Shown: piece after piece, positions 62,612 to 64,000 of the stretch
How positions within the stretch are numbered: the stretch's first letter is position 1
Layout: each line of letters begins with the position of its first letter
Assembly: GCA_964391675.1 (NCBI GenBank)
Contig: CAYMMX010000004.1
Location: forward strand, 62,001-126,000
DNA length: 64,000 nucleotides
Direction of reading: 5' to 3'
Source of the DNA: CAYMMX01 sp964391675
Lineage (GTDB): Bacteria; Cyanobacteriota; Vampirovibrionia; Gastranaerophilales; Gastranaerophilaceae
Notes under the pieces: generated by a model
The model's database searches: none
What the model was told of the DNA's origin: nothing
What the model saw: the letters and a program-made list of their open reading frames with translations, nothing else
Program-made: the position numbers and the translations under genes

Positions 62612-63088
62612 ATGATTATGGTGAGTTTTGAAAAAATTTGTAATACATTAGAAGATACAAAATTATTAGCCGAAGAATTTGCATTATCGGTTTTGCAAAA
62701 AGGAGCTTTTGTTAGTTTGTTTGGAGAAATAGGAGCCGGCAAAACAGCATTTGTAAAATTAGTCGCAGATGCTTTAGGTGTAAAAGAAAGGGTTACGAGT
62801 CCGAGTTTTGTAATATTGAATGAATATCATAGTGCTAAGTTACCGATTTATCACTTTGATTTATACCGATTGGAAAATGAGGGCGTTAAGACTATTCTTG
62901 ATGAATTAAGAGAGTATTCTGATGGTAAAATACTTACTTTTGTCGAGTGGGCAGAGTTTTCACAAGATGAAATACCTTTTAACCATATTCAAATTAATGT
63001 TACTTATGAAGATAATGACGCCAGAAAATATACTTTCAAAGCTTTCGGACAAGATAATATTGATATTATAAAAGGATTAAAATCGTGA
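62612..63088 (+). CDS. tsaE: tRNA threonylcarbamoyladenosine synthesis ATPase TsaE
   Basis: ATPase partner of TsaB/TsaD in making t6A37 of tRNA. 158 residues with the P-loop LFGEIGAGKTAFVK, the SPSFVILNEY segment, IYHFDLYRLE and VEWAEF, all family hallmarks. ATG 62612 and 62618 are both possible and neither has a ribosome site. Its stop overlaps the GTG start of tsaB. Confidence 0.95.
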   Translation: MIMVSFEKICNTLEDTKLLAEEFALSVLQKGAFVSLFGEIGAGKTAFVKLVADALGVKERVTSPSFVILNEYHSAKLPIYHFDLYRLENEGVKTILDELREYSDGKILTFVEWAEFSQDEIPFNHIQINVTYEDNDARKYTFKAFGQDNIDIIKGLKS

Positions 63089-63735
63089 TTATTTTAGCAT
63101 TTGATACTTGTTTAGATAAAATGTATGTTTCATTATCAGATAATGATAATATTATTGATTCTAAAATAGTGGAAAATACAGAAAAGAACTATCATTCAGC
63201 TTTTTTAATATCAACTGTCAGAAATATTCTTATAGATAATAATTTTACTGCCGATAATATCGATGTTATAGCCACAAATATTGGTCCGGGTAGTTTTACG
63301 GGTATTAGAGCTTGTACAACTGTTGCAAGAGTTTTTTCTCAGAGTTTAGACAAAGAGGTTAAAACAGTAGGTATTTCTTCATTAGAAATTTTATCAATGG
63401 TTAATGAGACAAATAAAAAAACTTTGGTGGCTTTAGATGCAAGAAAAGAAATGGCTTATATTGCCGTTTATGATAAAGGAAGTGAAATAGTTGCTCCAAG
63501 AGTAATTTTAATTTCCGAATTAAAAGAACTTATATTAAAAAATGATTATTTTATTGTTACGGATAACAAGTTAAAAGAGTTGCTTAATGGTGTTTCTTAT
63601 GTGGATTTAAATAAAAATTTAGGTAATTATTTAATTGAAATCGCTTTAAAAAAAATTAATTTTGGCGGCGATTATAGTTGGAATAATCTGCATCCTTTAT
63701 ATATTCAGCCTCCTGCGATTACTGTTAAAAAATAA
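63085..63735 (+). CDS. tsaB: tRNA threonylcarbamoyladenosine synthesis protein TsaB
   Basis: ASKHA-fold scaffold that binds TsaD and TsaE. 216 residues: IILAFDTCLDKMYVSLSD at the start, the conserved NIGPGSFTGIRACTTVARVF, and ALDARKEMAYIAVY. GTG start, overlapping the tsaE stop by 4 bases (GTGA), so the pair is translationally coupled. Confidence 0.94.
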   Translation: MIILAFDTCLDKMYVSLSDNDNIIDSKIVENTEKNYHSAFLISTVRNILIDNNFTADNIDVIATNIGPGSFTGIRACTTVARVFSQSLDKEVKTVGISSLEILSMVNETNKKTLVALDARKEMAYIAVYDKGSEIVAPRVILISELKELILKNDYFIVTDNKLKELLNGVSYVDLNKNLGNYLIEIALKKINFGGDYSWNNLHPLYIQPPAITVKK

Positions 63736-63774
63736 AAAAAATCTTAATATATAACTTATTTTTTTGATGTCGGT

Positions 63775-63787
63775 TATAATTAAAATA
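63775..63787 (+). promoter_or_regulatory. -10 element TATAAT placed for a leaderless kinase mRNA
   Basis: TATAAT (63775-63780) ends 7 bases before the A of the ATG at 63787. No clear -35 or ribosome site is seen. Confidence 0.35.
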
Positions 63788-64000
63788 TGGTTAATGAGAA
63801 TAAACAACAAGAAGATTTTATCTCTACGGTTTCGCACGAGCTTAGAACACCTCTTACCAGCATTAGGGGGTTTGCGCAAACAATGCTTAATTCTTGGGAT
63901 AAACTCGATGATGAAAATAAGAAAAAATTTATTCAAATTATTGAACAGCAGTCAAATCGCTTAATTAATTTAGTCGAAAATATGTTATCAATTAATAAGC
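63787..64000 (+). CDS. Histidine kinase (partial, C-terminus off the right edge)
   Basis: The frame from ATG 63787 reads MVNENKQQEDFISTVSHELR and continues as a HisKA domain with the phospho-accepting histidine in VSHELRTPLTSIRGFAQTML. About 71 residues lie in the window. There is almost nothing before HisKA, so it has no sensor domain of its own at the N-terminus. The ATP-binding domain should follow outside the window. Confidence 0.85.
   Translation, partial: MVNENKQQEDFISTVSHELRTPLTSIRGFAQTMLNSWDKLDDENKKKFIQIIEQQSNRLINLVENMLSINK

Noticed and set aside
1..64000. CRISPR arrays, tRNA or rRNA genes, insertion sequences, prophage
   Set aside because: No regularly spaced repeats, no T-psi-C arm consensus with a cloverleaf, and no transposase, integrase or phage structural motifs were seen on either strand.

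Overview
This is a 64 kb window of AT-rich DNA with no rRNA, tRNA, CRISPR array, transposase, integrase or phage gene that I can see. It reads as a chromosomal core region of a diderm, flagellated relative of Cyanobacteria, most likely Melainabacteria/Vampirovibrionia and perhaps the gut order Gastranaerophilales. The clues are an F-type ATP synthase operon with paired b' and b subunits in the cyanobacterial order (a-c-b'-b-delta), a three-POTRA Omp85, two LptF/G permeases plus LptB, a Skp-like chaperone, flagellins, low GC, and many lineage-looking proteins of unknown function. The taxon is an inference.

Layout. 1-2.5 kb: atpB-E-F'-F-H on the minus strand, running off the left edge. 2.7-8.8 kb: a membrane protein, birA, two TPR proteins, a metallophosphoesterase and a metallo-beta-lactamase-fold hydrolase. 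8.9-12.3 kb (minus): a 58-residue ferredoxin, an unknown protein, a pseudo-receiver/receiver/kinase hybrid and a lone sugar-ABC permease. 12.5-20 kb (plus): bamA, skp, pyrimidine-nucleoside phosphorylase, a soluble FlhA-C-like protein, a zinc dehydrogenase and an LptF/G permease. 20-26 kb (minus): wecA/tagO-like transferase, glyA, a LysM protein and a GHKL-ATPase/HExxH protein. 26-34 kb: TPR protein, 5-formyl-THF cyclo-ligase, corrinoid adenosyltransferase, a small protein behind a long leader, ribD, a GNAT protein, a CBS-like protein and an ArsB/NhaD transporter. 33.5-38 kb: two paralogous EF-hand-like proteins and a 1021-residue AsmA-like protein. 38-43 kb: lptB, lptF/G, a phosphodiester glycosidase and recJ. 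43-49 kb: a HEAT-repeat protein, tuf, nusA, rimP and rnhC. 49-53 kb: dapB, asd and two flagellin genes. 53-57 kb: a secreted protein, a GAF histidine kinase, a PDZ-radical SAM protein and a PadR regulator. 57-61 kb: a duplicated lipoprotein/pilin-like cassette. 61-64 kb: coaD, a coiled-coil protein, tsaE, tsaB and the start of another kinase.

How the genes fit together. Envelope building dominates: BamA and Skp insert outer-membrane proteins, LptB with LptF/G moves LPS, the AsmA-like giant probably bridges the periplasm, and WecA/TagO starts a polyprenyl-linked glycan. Two flagellin units carry shared upstream boxes and possible CsrA sites.

Best candidates for something undescribed: the GHKL-ATPase fused to a HExxH metallopeptidase (23.8-25.9 kb); the membrane-free FlhA cytosolic domain with a DUF4177-like head (16.3-17.8 kb); the duplicated convergent lipoprotein/pilin-like cassettes with identical export-signal halves and divergent mature halves (57.5-61.0 kb); and a short N-terminal [IVQ]-[SN]-F tag shared by otherwise unrelated proteins across the window.
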